This document shows, in pieces, positions 25,689 through 33,588 of a DNA stretch of 33,620 nt. The first letter of the stretch is position 1, and the number at the start of each line of letters is the position of its first letter. A program made the position numbers and the translations under genes. Source of the DNA: Candidatus Falkowella caecavicola (GTDB lineage Bacteria > Bacillota > Clostridia > Oscillospirales > Ruminococcaceae); the NCBI GenBank assembly GCA_904420125.1, contig CAJFUK010000023.1:1-33620 (forward strand), written 5' to 3'. The notes below the pieces were generated by a model. It was given only the letters and a program-made list of their open reading frames with translations, did no database searches and was not told where the DNA came from.

Positions 25689-25865
25689 ATGTCAAACCAG
25701 AAATATCAGAACCTCGCTGGCCTGATGGACGGATGCAGCCGGGCAGAACAGTATTTTTCCAAGCTGCCGTCTTATATACAGGAAACCATCCGGCAGCGTG
25801 GAGATCATATACACAGCGAGCAAGAGCTGCATGATTATGCAGAAAATCTGCTCCGCAACGAATAA
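25689..25865 (+). CDS. Small uncharacterised protein, 58 residues
   Basis: Begins MSNQKYQNLAGLMDGC and ends YAENLLRNE. Supported by a GGAGG site seven bases before ATG 25689 and by tight linkage (13 bases) to the next small gene, itself with GGAGG. Mostly helical, hydrophilic, one cysteine (Cys16), a central SKLPSYIQETI and a His/Glu-rich stretch HIHSEQELHDYAE. No signal peptide or membrane segment. I recognise no named family; an adaptor or regulatory role would be guesswork. Confidence 0.75.
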   Translation: MSNQKYQNLAGLMDGCSRAEQYFSKLPSYIQETIRQRGDHIHSEQELHDYAENLLRNE

Positions 25866-25878
25866 CGGGAGGTCCACT

Positions 25879-26073
25879 ATGAGCCAAAATCTGAAACAGC
25901 AGATTGTCGATGAAATCGACAGCCGGATTCAGCGTCTGGATGCCCATCGCAACGACCAGATTGTCATTTCCGGAAATCAGTATGATGAATTAAACCAGGT
26001 ACTGTCCAAAGTCATCAACACACCGCTCCGCGATGAGCTGGACAGTTTAAAAAAATTCATCTGTAAACTGTAA
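25879..26073 (+). CDS. Small uncharacterised protein, 64 residues
   Basis: Starts MSQNLKQQIVDEIDSR; ATG 25879 lies seven bases after GGGAGGT. Predicted to be almost wholly alpha-helical and charged, with heptad-like hydrophobic spacing (IVDEIDSRIQRL, then LNQVLSKVINTPL), so it may form a coiled coil or helical hairpin. No cysteines except Cys62 near the end. Second gene of a two-gene unit that ends at a strong hairpin. Function unknown. Confidence 0.75.
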   Translation: MSQNLKQQIVDEIDSRIQRLDAHRNDQIVISGNQYDELNQVLSKVINTPLRDELDSLKKFICKL

Positions 26074-26076
26074 GAC

Positions 26077-26119
26077 GAGGCAAGAAACAGACAGCTAAAA
26101 ACTGCCTGTTTCTTGCCTC
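26077..26119. terminator. Bidirectional terminator between the small genes and the Re-citrate synthase gene
   Basis: Perfect 14-bp stem (26077-26090 with 26106-26119), with three further inner pairs possible in the 15-base loop. It starts three bases after the stop of the 64-residue gene and lies 32 bases from the convergent gene's stop. Confidence 0.8.
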
Positions 26120-26150
26120 ATTTCATGATACGCCCTATATTCGTTTTTTC

Positions 26151-27527
26151 TTATTCGATCACAAACCGGCCCGGAGCCAGTTCATTGACCTTATCCACCA
26201 GTTCCTCATCACTGATGACCGTCTGACGGCCATGGTTATATTCCTCATCAACCCATTCTTTCAGCTGTACGCAGAGCGGATCTTTTTTATCTATTTTCTG
26301 TCCGTCCTCCAGATCGTAAAAAGTATCAATCCAGTAGGCGATTCCTGCCAGCCCGGATGTGTTGCTGACGGCAACCGCCACCGGACGGTTCAAAATCTTT
26401 TTGGTATTAAAAATATTATAGATCTCTTCGTCTTTCAGCAATCCGTCTGCGTGAATACCAGCGCGCGTGACATTAAAATGCCGTCCGACAAAAGGTGTCA
26501 TGGGCGGGATTTCATAGCCGATCTTTTTCTCAAAATATTTGGCAATATCGGTGATCGCCGTTGTATCCATCCCGTCTGTTGTCCCCCGCAGGGAAGCATA
26601 TTCAAACACCATCGCTTCCAACGGCACATTCCCGGTACGCTCGCCGATTCCCAGCAGCGAACAGTTAACTGCCGACGCCCCATACAGCCAGGCAGTCGTG
26701 GCGTTGGTAACGCCTTTATAAAAGTCATTGTGCCCATGCCATTCCAAAAGTTCAGAGGGGACCTCGGAATAATGCTGCAAGCCATAAATAATACCCGGTA
26801 CACTGCGGGGCGGCGCAACCCCGGAATAAGGAACACCATATCCCATTGTATCGCATGCCCGGATCTTAACCGGAATTTTTGCCTGTTTTCCCATTTCCAT
26901 CAACGCATTGGCAAACGGAACAACAAAACCGAAGAAATCCGCACGGGTGATGTCTTCAAAATGGCAGCGCGGCTGGACGCCCGCTTCTATCGCGTCGGCT
27001 ACTACAGCAAGGTAATGCTCCATCGCCTGTTTACGCGTCATATTCAGCTTTTTGAAAATATGATAATCCGAACAGCTTACCAGAATACCGGTTTCCTTGA
27101 TTCCGATATCTTTTACCAGCTTAAAATCGTTTTTCGTCGCCCGGATCCAGGTTGTAATTTCAGGGAACTGATAGCCCCGGTCCATACATTTCTCCAGCGC
27201 CTGCCGGTCTTTTTTGCTGTATACAAAAAATTCGGTTTGACGGATAATGCCCTTAGGTCCGCTCAAGCGGTGAAGAAGATCAAATAAGTCTACAATCTGT
27301 TCGACCGTATAAGGAGTGACAGATTGCTGCCCATCCCGAAAGGTGGTGTCTGTAATCCAAATATGTTCTGGCGTATTCAGCGGTACTTTTCGGAAGTTAA
27401 ACGGGGTTTTCGGCACCTCATCATATGGAAATAAATCCCTGAACAGGTTGGGTTCTGCAACATCCTGCAAAGTATATTTATATGGATCCTGTTCCAATAA
27501 ATTGGAATGTTTGCTCAATTCAATCAC
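26151..27527 (-). CDS. Probable Re-citrate synthase (isopropylmalate/homocitrate synthase superfamily)
   Basis: 458-residue enzyme of the DRE-TIM metallolyase superfamily: TDTTFRDGQQ (59-68) supplies the catalytic Arg-Asp, and HGHND (264-268) the metal histidines. The N-terminal run DVAEPNLFRDLFPYDEVPK and the blocks PEITTWIRATKNDFK and DYHIFKKLN recall the Clostridium kluyveri Re-citrate synthase rather than LeuA or CimA; it lacks their C-terminal regulatory domain. It would form citrate from oxaloacetate and acetyl-CoA, supplying 2-oxoglutarate and glutamate in anaerobes without GltA. The start is GTG 27527: its ribosome binding site GAGGAGG is eight bases upstream, whereas ATG 27548 has none and lies only about seven bases inside the predicted RNA. 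Confidence 0.8.
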   Translation of the reverse strand: MIELSKHSNLLEQDPYKYTLQDVAEPNLFRDLFPYDEVPKTPFNFRKVPLNTPEHIWITDTTFRDGQQSVTPYTVEQIVDLFDLLHRLSGPKGIIRQTEFFVYSKKDRQALEKCMDRGYQFPEITTWIRATKNDFKLVKDIGIKETGILVSCSDYHIFKKLNMTRKQAMEHYLAVVADAIEAGVQPRCHFEDITRADFFGFVVPFANALMEMGKQAKIPVKIRACDTMGYGVPYSGVAPPRSVPGIIYGLQHYSEVPSELLEWHGHNDFYKGVTNATTAWLYGASAVNCSLLGIGERTGNVPLEAMVFEYASLRGTTDGMDTTAITDIAKYFEKKIGYEIPPMTPFVGRHFNVTRAGIHADGLLKDEEIYNIFNTKKILNRPVAVAVSNTSGLAGIAYWIDTFYDLEDGQKIDKKDPLCVQLKEWVDEEYNHGRQTVISDEELVDKVNELAPGRFVIE

Positions 27528-27561
27528 GTTCTCTTCCTCCTCTTCCATAAACAGTATTAAT

Positions 27562-27590
27562 ATTATAAAGGTTTTTGCCAGAAATGTCAA
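27562..27590 (-). promoter_or_regulatory. Perfect consensus sigma-A promoter of the Re-citrate synthase gene
   Basis: Minus strand TTGACA (27590-27585), 17-bp spacer, TATAAT (27567-27562): both hexamers match consensus exactly. RNA start near 27555, giving a leader of about 28 bases to GTG 27527. This predicts high constitutive expression. Confidence 0.88.
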
Positions 27591-27855
27591 CCAATTTTGC
27601 AAGATACACTTCACAAACTTGCATAATAAAAAATTATATTTTGTGTGTATTTTTGCCGGTGTTTCAGATTTTCCTGCTATATAAAGTTTTTTATCATAAT
27701 TTCTTCATTGTTTCATTCAACCATCCGATCAAAAATCGAAAGAGAAAACCTGTTTCAATGCATTTCGGCCAAATGAACGGTGTTAAAACAGCTGGATACG
27801 CCCGCCTGAGCCTTCCAAGCCATCCATATACCGTTTGGTCCGATTTGTTTTATGC
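27591..27855. other. Intergenic region between divergent promoters
   Basis: About 265 bases between the leftward promoter at 27562-27590 and the rightward promoter at 27856-27884. I found no gene with a ribosome binding site, no strong hairpin and no recognisable riboswitch. Confidence 0.5.
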
Positions 27856-27884
27856 TTGCAAAGCTGCAGAGAGAATGTTAAAAT
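27856..27884 (+). promoter_or_regulatory. Sigma-A promoter of the heterodimeric ABC exporter operon
   Basis: TTGCAA (27856-27861), 17-bp spacer, TAAAAT (27879-27884), about 40 bases before the first gene. Confidence 0.65.
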
Positions 27885-27929
27885 ATAACCAATAATCATC
27901 ATGGATGTTAACTATATGAGGTGAGCCTG

Positions 27930-29675
27930 TTGCAGTATTTATCCAAATTTTTGAAACCTTATCGTCTGCATTTTATCATTGGTCCGGCCTGCAAACTTTT
28001 TGAAGCCATTCTGGAGTTGTTAGTCCCTATCTTTATGGCGGATATTATCAATCATGGGATCATCGCCGGAAATCGGGATAAAGAGTATATTTATCGAACT
28101 GGCGGATGGATGGTGTTAATCGTAACGATTGGGCTGATCAGCGCACTGGTCTGCCAGTACAGCGCCTCTCTGGCCTCACAGGGGGTAGGCACCAGCCTGC
28201 GGAGTGCGCTGTTTGAAAAGGTAAACCATCTGCCCCTGCATACGATTGAGCAGTTGGGCACCAGCACACTGATCACCCGGATTACCAATGACGTCAATCA
28301 GATTCAGCTGGCAGTTGCCATGACTATCCGGCTGGTTATCCGGGCGCCTTTTGTCTGTATTGGCAGCGCAGTGGCGGCTGCGATGTTAAATCTAAAACTT
28401 TCGCTGGTCATCTTTTTGTCGATTCCTGTTTTAGGGGTTATTGTATTTTTTGTCTTTCATTCTGCCTCTCCGCTTTATGTAAAGGTGCAGCAGAAACTGG
28501 ACCGTCTTTCGGTTGTCACCAGTGAAAATATCTCCGGCGTGCGGGTCATCCGGGCATTTGCCAAAAACAAGGCGGAAAAAGAGCGGTTTTGTCAGGCAAA
28601 CGATGCAGTCACCCGTGCAGTAATACGGGTAAACCGGATTTCCGGGCTGGTAAACCCCCTGACAACCATGCTGATGAACCTGGCGATCGTCGCTGTTCTG
28701 TATATCAGCGGACTGCTTGTACAGAGCAATTCTCTGCTTCCCGGCTCTGTGCTGGCATTTATCAATTATATCAATAATATCTTGACGACTCTTCTGGTTC
28801 TGGCGAATCTGGTCACGATCTTCACCAAAGCCAACGCCAGTTTGCAGCGCGTAAACGAGGTATTTGACCTGGACGAAGAATCGTCCGCAGCGACCCAAAC
28901 CAACCAGTCAAATCACGAGGACACAGCAACTCCCCTGCTTGTGTTTGATCATGTCAGTTTTTCCTACTATGGGAGCAGTGCGGAGATGGAACTGTCCGAT
29001 ATTTCCTTCTCCATGCAGCCCGGAGAAACTATAGGAATCATCGGCGGCACCGGCTCTGGAAAGAGCACGCTGATTTCTCTGATTCCCCTCTTTTATCCAG
29101 TATCTTCCGGTCAGATTTTCTTTAAGGGAAAACCGCTGGCTGCCTATCCTTTGGAAGAACTGCGGGCACAGATTGCCATCGCTCCCCAAAAAGCGGATCT
29201 GTTTTCCGGATCCGTCTCCGAAAATCTGCGCTGGGGCAATCCGCATGCGGATCTGCCCATGCTGGAAAAAGCACTGGATACTGCGCAGGCTACAGATTTT
29301 GTCGCCGCAATGCCAGATGGAATGGAAGCGCAGATTGAACGCGGCGGGCGTAATTTATCCGGCGGACAGAGGCAGCGTTTAAATATTGCGCGTGCTTTGG
29401 TCAAGGACGCAGAACTGCTGATTTTAGACGACAGCTTTTCCGCGCTGGACTATCTAACAGAACGACGTTTAAAAAATGCACTCCGCGAAAATTATCAACT
29501 GTCCGCTATCATTATTTCCCAGCGAGTCAGTTCCATCCGCAATGCAGATCGGATCTTAGTCCTGGACGACGGAAAGATGCAGGGCTTTGGCACCCATGAA
29601 GAATTGCTGCAAAAAAGTGCGGTTTATCAGGAGATTGTGCGTTCCCAGACAGCGGAGGAGGTGAAAGGCGCATGA
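27930..29675 (+). CDS. ABC exporter half, degenerate ATP-site subunit
   Basis: 581 residues: six-helix exporter domain (about 15-300) then an ATPase domain. Walker A GGTGSGKST (372-380) and signature LSGGQRQR (from 476) are intact, but the residue after Walker B is Asp501 in ILDDSFSALD instead of the catalytic Glu, and the H-loop histidine is Gln531 in ISQRVSS. These changes are those of the degenerate-site subunit in heterodimeric exporters such as TM287/288 and LmrCD. A TTG start at 27930 fits GAGGTGA five bases upstream; GTG 27921 overlaps that site. The last four bases overlap the partner gene, so the subunits are made together. Substrate unknown, drug or lipid export likely. Confidence 0.92.
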   Translation: MQYLSKFLKPYRLHFIIGPACKLFEAILELLVPIFMADIINHGIIAGNRDKEYIYRTGGWMVLIVTIGLISALVCQYSASLASQGVGTSLRSALFEKVNHLPLHTIEQLGTSTLITRITNDVNQIQLAVAMTIRLVIRAPFVCIGSAVAAAMLNLKLSLVIFLSIPVLGVIVFFVFHSASPLYVKVQQKLDRLSVVTSENISGVRVIRAFAKNKAEKERFCQANDAVTRAVIRVNRISGLVNPLTTMLMNLAIVAVLYISGLLVQSNSLLPGSVLAFINYINNILTTLLVLANLVTIFTKANASLQRVNEVFDLDEESSAATQTNQSNHEDTATPLLVFDHVSFSYYGSSAEMELSDISFSMQPGETIGIIGGTGSGKSTLISLIPLFYPVSSGQIFFKGKPLAAYPLEELRAQIAIAPQKADLFSGSVSENLRWGNPHADLPMLEKALDTAQATDFVAAMPDGMEAQIERGGRNLSGGQRQRLNIARALVKDAELLILDDSFSALDYLTERRLKNALRENYQLSAIIISQRVSSIRNADRILVLDDGKMQGFGTHEELLQKSAVYQEIVRSQTAEEVKGA

Positions 29676-31405
29676 CTTACGGATCGGCTTTACAGATGCT
29701 GCTGCATTATGCCAAAAAATATTGGTACCGCTTTGTGTTTATCTTTTTCTGCGCGTTGGTTGCCGGTGTTATTGATATCTATGCGCCTTTTCTGATTGGA
29801 GAAGCGATCGATTATATGGTGTCCGGAAACGTTTATTTTTCCGGAATCTATCAAATTCTTTTGATTCTGCTGCTTCTATATGCAGTACAGGGTGTCTTTA
29901 AATACCTGCTCCAACTGCATTCTGCCAAGGCAGCCCACCTGGTGGCAAACCGGATGCGGCGTGCGGCATTTAAACATCTGCAAACTCTTCCCTTACAATA
30001 TTATGATACAACGCCGCAAGGAGATATCGTCAGCCGCTTTATCAATGATGCGGATACCGTTGCGGACGGGCTTCTCCAGGGAATTACCGAACTTTTCTTT
30101 GGCGTGGTCATCATTGTGGGGACACTGGGTTTTATGCTTTCCCAAAGTGTGTTAATCACTGTTGTCGTGTTGGCCGTGACATCCCTGACTTTTGTTGTGG
30201 CCAATCTGATTACCCGGTATACCGGCAAGCATTTTAAACGCACACAGGAAATCACCGGAGAACTCAGCGGCTGTGCTGAAGAGATGATCACCGGCTATCG
30301 GACACTGCGCGCATTTTCCTATGCTGAACAGGCGCAGAAAAAATTTGACGCGATCAATACCCGTCTGTATGGAGCCGGCTTCCGTTCCCAGCTGGGGGGT
30401 GCGCTGACCAATCCGTCAACCCGCTTTGTCAATCATTTAGCCTATATCAGCGTGGGCGTGATTGGGGGCGCGGCCGCCGGATTAACGCCGGGAGGTATCT
30501 CCAGCTTTATTATCTACGCAAACCAGTTTGCCCGCCCTTTTAACCAAATTACGGGCGTGTGGGCGCAGATCCTTTCTGCTTACGCAGGAGCGCAGCGGAT
30601 TTTGGAGATACTGAACCGGCCGTCGGAAATTCCGGAAGATGAAAACGCGCTGCCGCTTCAGAATGTCCGCGGAGATGTTTCCTTTGTTCATGTGAATTTC
30701 TCCTATCTGCCTGAACGGCCGCTGATTCAGGATATGAATCTGCAGGTCAAAGCGGGCCAGCGGGTAGCGATTGTCGGTCCTACGGGTGCCGGAAAATCTA
30801 CAGTCATTAATCTCCTGATGCGGTTTTATGATGTCAATCAGGGTGCCATTCTCATTGACGGACGGGATATCCGGCAGCTGAAACGGGATGACCTTCGCCT
30901 GCAGTTTGGTATGGTGTTGCAGGAGACCTGGTGTTTTCATGGAACGGTCCGGGAAAATATCGCATACGGGCGTCCGGAGGCAACCGAAGAAGAAATTATA
31001 GCAGCCGCCAAAAATGCCTATGCGCATAGTTTTATCAAACGGCTGGAAAAAGGATATGATACCGTGATCGGGCCGCAGGGCGGCGCCCTATCCGACGGCC
31101 AGCGGCAGCTTTTAACTATTGCACGCGCTATGCTGATGAATCCTCCGATGCTGATTCTCGACGAAGCCACCAGTTCGATTGACACCCTGACAGAACACAA
31201 TATCACAAAAGCGTTTCAGAACCTGATGGAGGGCAAAACCAGCTTTATTATCGCGCATCGGCTGTCTACCATCCGAAATGCGGATGTGATCCTGGTCATG
31301 GATCAGGGCCATATTATTGAACAGGGCAGCCACGATGAATTGCTACAGAAAAAAGGATTTTACTACAGGCTATATAACAGCCAGTTTGAGCAGGTGGAAG
31401 GATAA
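29672..31405 (+). CDS. ABC exporter half, catalytic subunit
   Basis: 577 residues, same layout as its partner. Walker A GPTGAGKST (369-377), Walker B LILDEATSSID with catalytic Glu498, and H-loop His529 in IAHRLST are canonical, but the signature reads LSDGQ (473-477) instead of LSGGQ. In the dimer this weakened signature faces the partner's defective Walker B/H-loop, so one ATP site hydrolyses and the other only binds. The ATGA overlap with the preceding gene indicates coupling. No terminator follows directly; the first strong rightward one is at 32310-32340, beyond an insertion-sequence remnant. Confidence 0.93.
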   Translation: MTYGSALQMLLHYAKKYWYRFVFIFFCALVAGVIDIYAPFLIGEAIDYMVSGNVYFSGIYQILLILLLLYAVQGVFKYLLQLHSAKAAHLVANRMRRAAFKHLQTLPLQYYDTTPQGDIVSRFINDADTVADGLLQGITELFFGVVIIVGTLGFMLSQSVLITVVVLAVTSLTFVVANLITRYTGKHFKRTQEITGELSGCAEEMITGYRTLRAFSYAEQAQKKFDAINTRLYGAGFRSQLGGALTNPSTRFVNHLAYISVGVIGGAAAGLTPGGISSFIIYANQFARPFNQITGVWAQILSAYAGAQRILEILNRPSEIPEDENALPLQNVRGDVSFVHVNFSYLPERPLIQDMNLQVKAGQRVAIVGPTGAGKSTVINLLMRFYDVNQGAILIDGRDIRQLKRDDLRLQFGMVLQETWCFHGTVRENIAYGRPEATEEEIIAAAKNAYAHSFIKRLEKGYDTVIGPQGGALSDGQRQLLTIARAMLMNPPMLILDEATSSIDTLTEHNITKAFQNLMEGKTSFIIAHRLSTIRNADVILVMDQGHIIEQGSHDELLQKKGFYYRLYNSQFEQVEG

Positions 31406-31589
31406 AGCAAGAGCAAAATTGTTTCAGTCCGCTTCTTCCCGCAACATGACAAAGCACGTAAACGGTTCATCTGCCTGATGGATCTATCGTCTATCCAGGG
31501 CTTATCAGAAGATGCCTTCCCGTCCGATCCATAAAGTCCGCCTGTCAGTTTTGCATGGTGTCGTGGCAAAGTCAGTATAGAATCATGAT
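31406..31589. other. Non-coding gap after the ABC exporter operon
   Basis: 184 bases with no supported gene or terminator. A leftward frame through here and into the exporter's end (31363-31626) has no ribosome binding site and is a shadow. The right end of the IS200-like remnant begins at about 31590. Confidence 0.4.
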
Positions 31590-32229
31590 CCCCCGGCACA
31601 GCCGGGGGTATCTCATGTACGGGCAAAGCCCTATGTTACTGGCTCGCGCGTCTCGTCGCGCAAGTACGGTTCGCCTGCTGCGAGAGTTCTGCTACTTGCC
31701 GCCCGTAAACGGGTTGAGATATTTCCCATCGTCAGTTGTTTTCCTGCTTTGTCCTCATCCTGCTGATGCCAAATGTACTCCTCGATTTTCTTCCCATTCT
31801 TTCCGGCTGTATCTGCATAATATCCCCCCGGCACCAAATTTCGCGGTTCCGGTACCTTGTACCGCAGTTCTGGGTACTTCTCTTAGATCGTCAGCCTGCT
31901 TTTCCCTTTCCTGTATCCCATAAAGATGGACACCGCCACCTTCGGCGCAATCTCCACCAGCATATGTACATGGTCTGGGCACACTTCTGCTTCTGCATTT
32001 CTTATCTTCTGCCAATTACATAAGTTTACACAGTGTCCTCAAAATTTCTTCTATCTCTCGGCGTTTCTCTCCATAAAACACCTTTCTACGATGCTTGGGG
32101 GCAAATACTATGTGATACCTGCGATTCCATTTTGTATGCGAAAAACTGTTTATGTCATTCATCGCAATGACCACCCTTTGCTTTTTTGGTGCAGTTGGCT
32201 GAGCGCACTCTTGTTCTAATGCAAAGGGT
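31590..32229 (-). mobile_element. IS200/IS605-type insertion sequence remnant
   Basis: Limits are approximate. The right side has a perfect 8-bp palindrome with an ACA loop (31590-31597 with 31601-31608), the kind of subterminal hairpin TnpA recognises. The left side has a 9-bp inverted repeat (32173-32181 with 32221-32229) whose inner arm covers the AAAGGGTGG ribosome binding site of tnpA, as in IS200 where the site is sequestered. Only tnpA is present; no tnpB. Confidence 0.65.
31631..32162 (-). pseudogene. tnpA: Broken IS200-type TnpA (HUH/Y1 transposase)
   Basis: From ATG 32162 the frame reads MNDINSFSHTKWNRRYHIVF, typical TnpA N terminus. A frameshift near 32020 moves the reading to another frame that continues AEVCPDHVHMLVEIAPK (HUH motif H-V-H), SIFMGYRKGKSRLTI, then an in-frame TAA near 31890, and EKYPELRYK through GGYYADTAGKNGKKIEEYIWHQQDED, split here by motif: catalytic Tyr and Gln in EYIWHQ. 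With one frameshift and one stop it cannot make active transposase, and the element is immobile unless helped in trans. Confidence 0.85.
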
Positions 32230-32309
32230 ATTTTTGGGTCTACATCATCGCCATCAGGCCTCTTTTAAACCTCTCGTCCAGCGAGTGATTTTCTTCATAC
32301 AACAACAAT

Positions 32310-32340
32310 GTAGCCGGAAGATATTTTATCTTCCGGCTAC
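32310..32340 (+). terminator. Rightward Rho-independent terminator
   Basis: Perfect 14-bp stem (32310-32323 with 32327-32340), TTT loop, followed by TGCTTTTT. It is the first good terminator after the ABC exporter operon and may originally have ended it before the IS200-like element landed in between. Confidence 0.85.
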
Positions 32341-32580
32341 TGCTTTTTACACAGATTTCTTTGTAAAGTCGGTCATTTTCTCAATTATAGACAATACCGT
32401 AACAATTGCTTTTTTTTGCTTCCCCGTGCGTCTCAATACCAGGACAAGTGAGAAATCGGAGGCATCGTCCAATCCTGTCTTGTCCCATCTCCGTGTTTTA
32501 AAACAGGATCATCTCGTATGGCGTTCAGCGTATTGATCCTCCAACTCCTCATTTATGCCCTGCTTCTCCTGTACACAGCT
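32341..32580. other. Intergenic segment without a supported gene
   Basis: 240 bases between the terminator and the stop of the lipoprotein gene. Frames on both strands are short, without ribosome binding sites. It could hold decayed coding DNA, but nothing is recognisable. Confidence 0.4.
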
Positions 32581-33156
32581 TTATTGTTCGGCTTTTTCCA
32601 GTGTTACGGAAAAGTCGCTTTGCATATCGGTGATTATATCCATACCGGAATCAATGTGTCCTAAAAGAACCAGTGAATCAGAATAACCAAAATCTTTGTA
32701 AAAAATCGCAAGATTTCCCCACGGCGCATACAAGCATAAATCGCCCACCTCAGGATCATAGCCGTCCGGCTCGCCTTCTGTCGGAAGCTCCTCCGGCAAA
32801 TAGCTGATTTTTTCTGTCCCATTAAAATCTTCAAAGGTAAGCTCTAATGGCAGCATTTCATACAAAGCGTCTGCCGCTGGTGTATCATATAATGTTGCGT
32901 TCATCACCTGCCCGTCGATTGTCATTTTCAGTTTTCGTTCCTCTGCTTCAGGGATTATTGTATCTGTAGAAGTTGATTCCGTTTCCTGTACGCTGTCTGC
33001 GCTATTTATGGAACTTTCAGCATCGTTTATTGAGGGTTCCTCCCCTCCCTGCGCCGAGCTTAATTGAGAAGCTGAAGAACCAGACTCTTGCCCTGCACAA
33101 GCAGCAAAGCTCCAACATAAAATGACACCCAATAGCAATACCATATATTTTTTCAC
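32581..33156 (-). CDS. Lipoprotein with cyclophilin-like fold domain
   Basis: 191 residues. Type II signal peptide with lipobox ending SFAAC (lipidated Cys20), then a Ser/Glu-rich spacer (about 21-72) and a C-terminal cyclophilin-like domain (about 74-190: KMTIDGQVMNATLYD, then LELTFEDFNGTEKISYLPE, APWGNLAIFYKDFGYS). This family has the cyclophilin beta-barrel but is not known to me to have proven isomerase activity. Anchored on the outer face of the membrane. GTG 33156 follows AGGAGG at eight bases, and overlaps the stop of an upstream small frame (GTGA). In related genomes such genes commonly sit beside flavodoxin or carboxymuconolactone-decarboxylase-family genes; a remnant of the latter lies just upstream. 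Confidence 0.88.
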   Translation of the reverse strand: MKKYMVLLLGVILCWSFAACAGQESGSSASQLSSAQGGEEPSINDAESSINSADSVQETESTSTDTIIPEAEERKLKMTIDGQVMNATLYDTPAADALYEMLPLELTFEDFNGTEKISYLPEELPTEGEPDGYDPEVGDLCLYAPWGNLAIFYKDFGYSDSLVLLGHIDSGMDIITDMQSDFSVTLEKAEQ

Positions 33157-33473
33157 GATCCGTCCTCCTTTCTCTTATGATTTTGTCTGTACAGCCGTAA
33201 GCCGTAATGGGCACTGAAGATACAAAGCGCTAAAGCAAGATCATGCAAAATATCGCGTCTAATGCGAGCCGATGGATACTGGCCCTGCAACAAAATTCTA
33301 TATCCGTTCAGATTGAAAATACAGTGGGTGATGAAAAGAATCCGCTTTTCTGCGCCGGCCTGTTCATACGCTGCTTTCAAAACCAATAACCCATGGCCCG
33401 TTAAAACAGGCAGCGCAGAGCTATCGGTTTCTGTTTTATTCTTCCGCCGCCTGATGGATACAGGAGATAGCAT
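33153..33473 (-). CDS. Hypothetical protein, doubtful
   Basis: Open frame of 106 residues with two moderately hydrophobic helices (about 40-60, KRILFITHCIFNLNGY; and 70-92, DILHDLALALCIFSAHYG), several histidines and a basic C terminus. For: it overlaps the lipoprotein start by four bases, a typical operon signature. Against: no ribosome binding site precedes ATG 33473, its first 12 codons overlap a carboxymuconolactone-decarboxylase remnant in another frame, and I recognise no family. It may be a small membrane protein starting at a later codon, or decayed sequence. Confidence 0.35.
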   Translation of the reverse strand: MLSPVSIRRRKNKTETDSSALPVLTGHGLLVLKAAYEQAGAEKRILFITHCIFNLNGYRILLQGQYPSARIRRDILHDLALALCIFSAHYGLRLYRQNHKRKEDGS

Positions 33474-33588
33474 TTAAGCTGCGGGGATAGCCGATATAAG
33501 GCAGGCATTGCGAAACCACTTTGATCAGAAAATCTTTAGGTTTCTTTACAAAGGCATAATCATAAATCACAACAAAAACCGAGCCAAC
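33436..33588 (-). pseudogene. C-terminal remnant of a carboxymuconolactone-decarboxylase-family protein
   Basis: Reading leftward, the frame gives KVVSQCLPYIGYPRSLNAI and ends CIHQAAEE at TAA 33436. QCLPYIGYPRSLNAI is the characteristic C-terminal helix of this family (AhpD-like oxidoreductases and decarboxylases). Going upstream the frame hits TAG at 33591-33589, before the expected catalytic CxxC region, so the gene is truncated or frameshifted in the window. The last 30 bases of the window add nothing. Confidence 0.6.

Noticed and set aside
26232-27287. Rightward 351-codon open frame
   Set aside because: It is antisense to the Re-citrate synthase gene, has no ribosome binding site and shows no protein motif; the minus-strand gene has clear catalytic motifs and a consensus promoter.
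27528-27614. N-terminal extension of the Re-citrate synthase from ATG 27614 or ATG 27548
   Set aside because: The first overlaps the promoter; the second starts within a few bases of the RNA 5' end without a ribosome binding site. The Glu codons are the ribosome binding site for GTG 27527.
31088-31102. LSDGQ in the ABC exporter as a sequencing error
   Set aside because: The partner subunit carries the matching defects (Asp501, Gln531), the known pattern of heterodimeric exporters, so the change is probably real.
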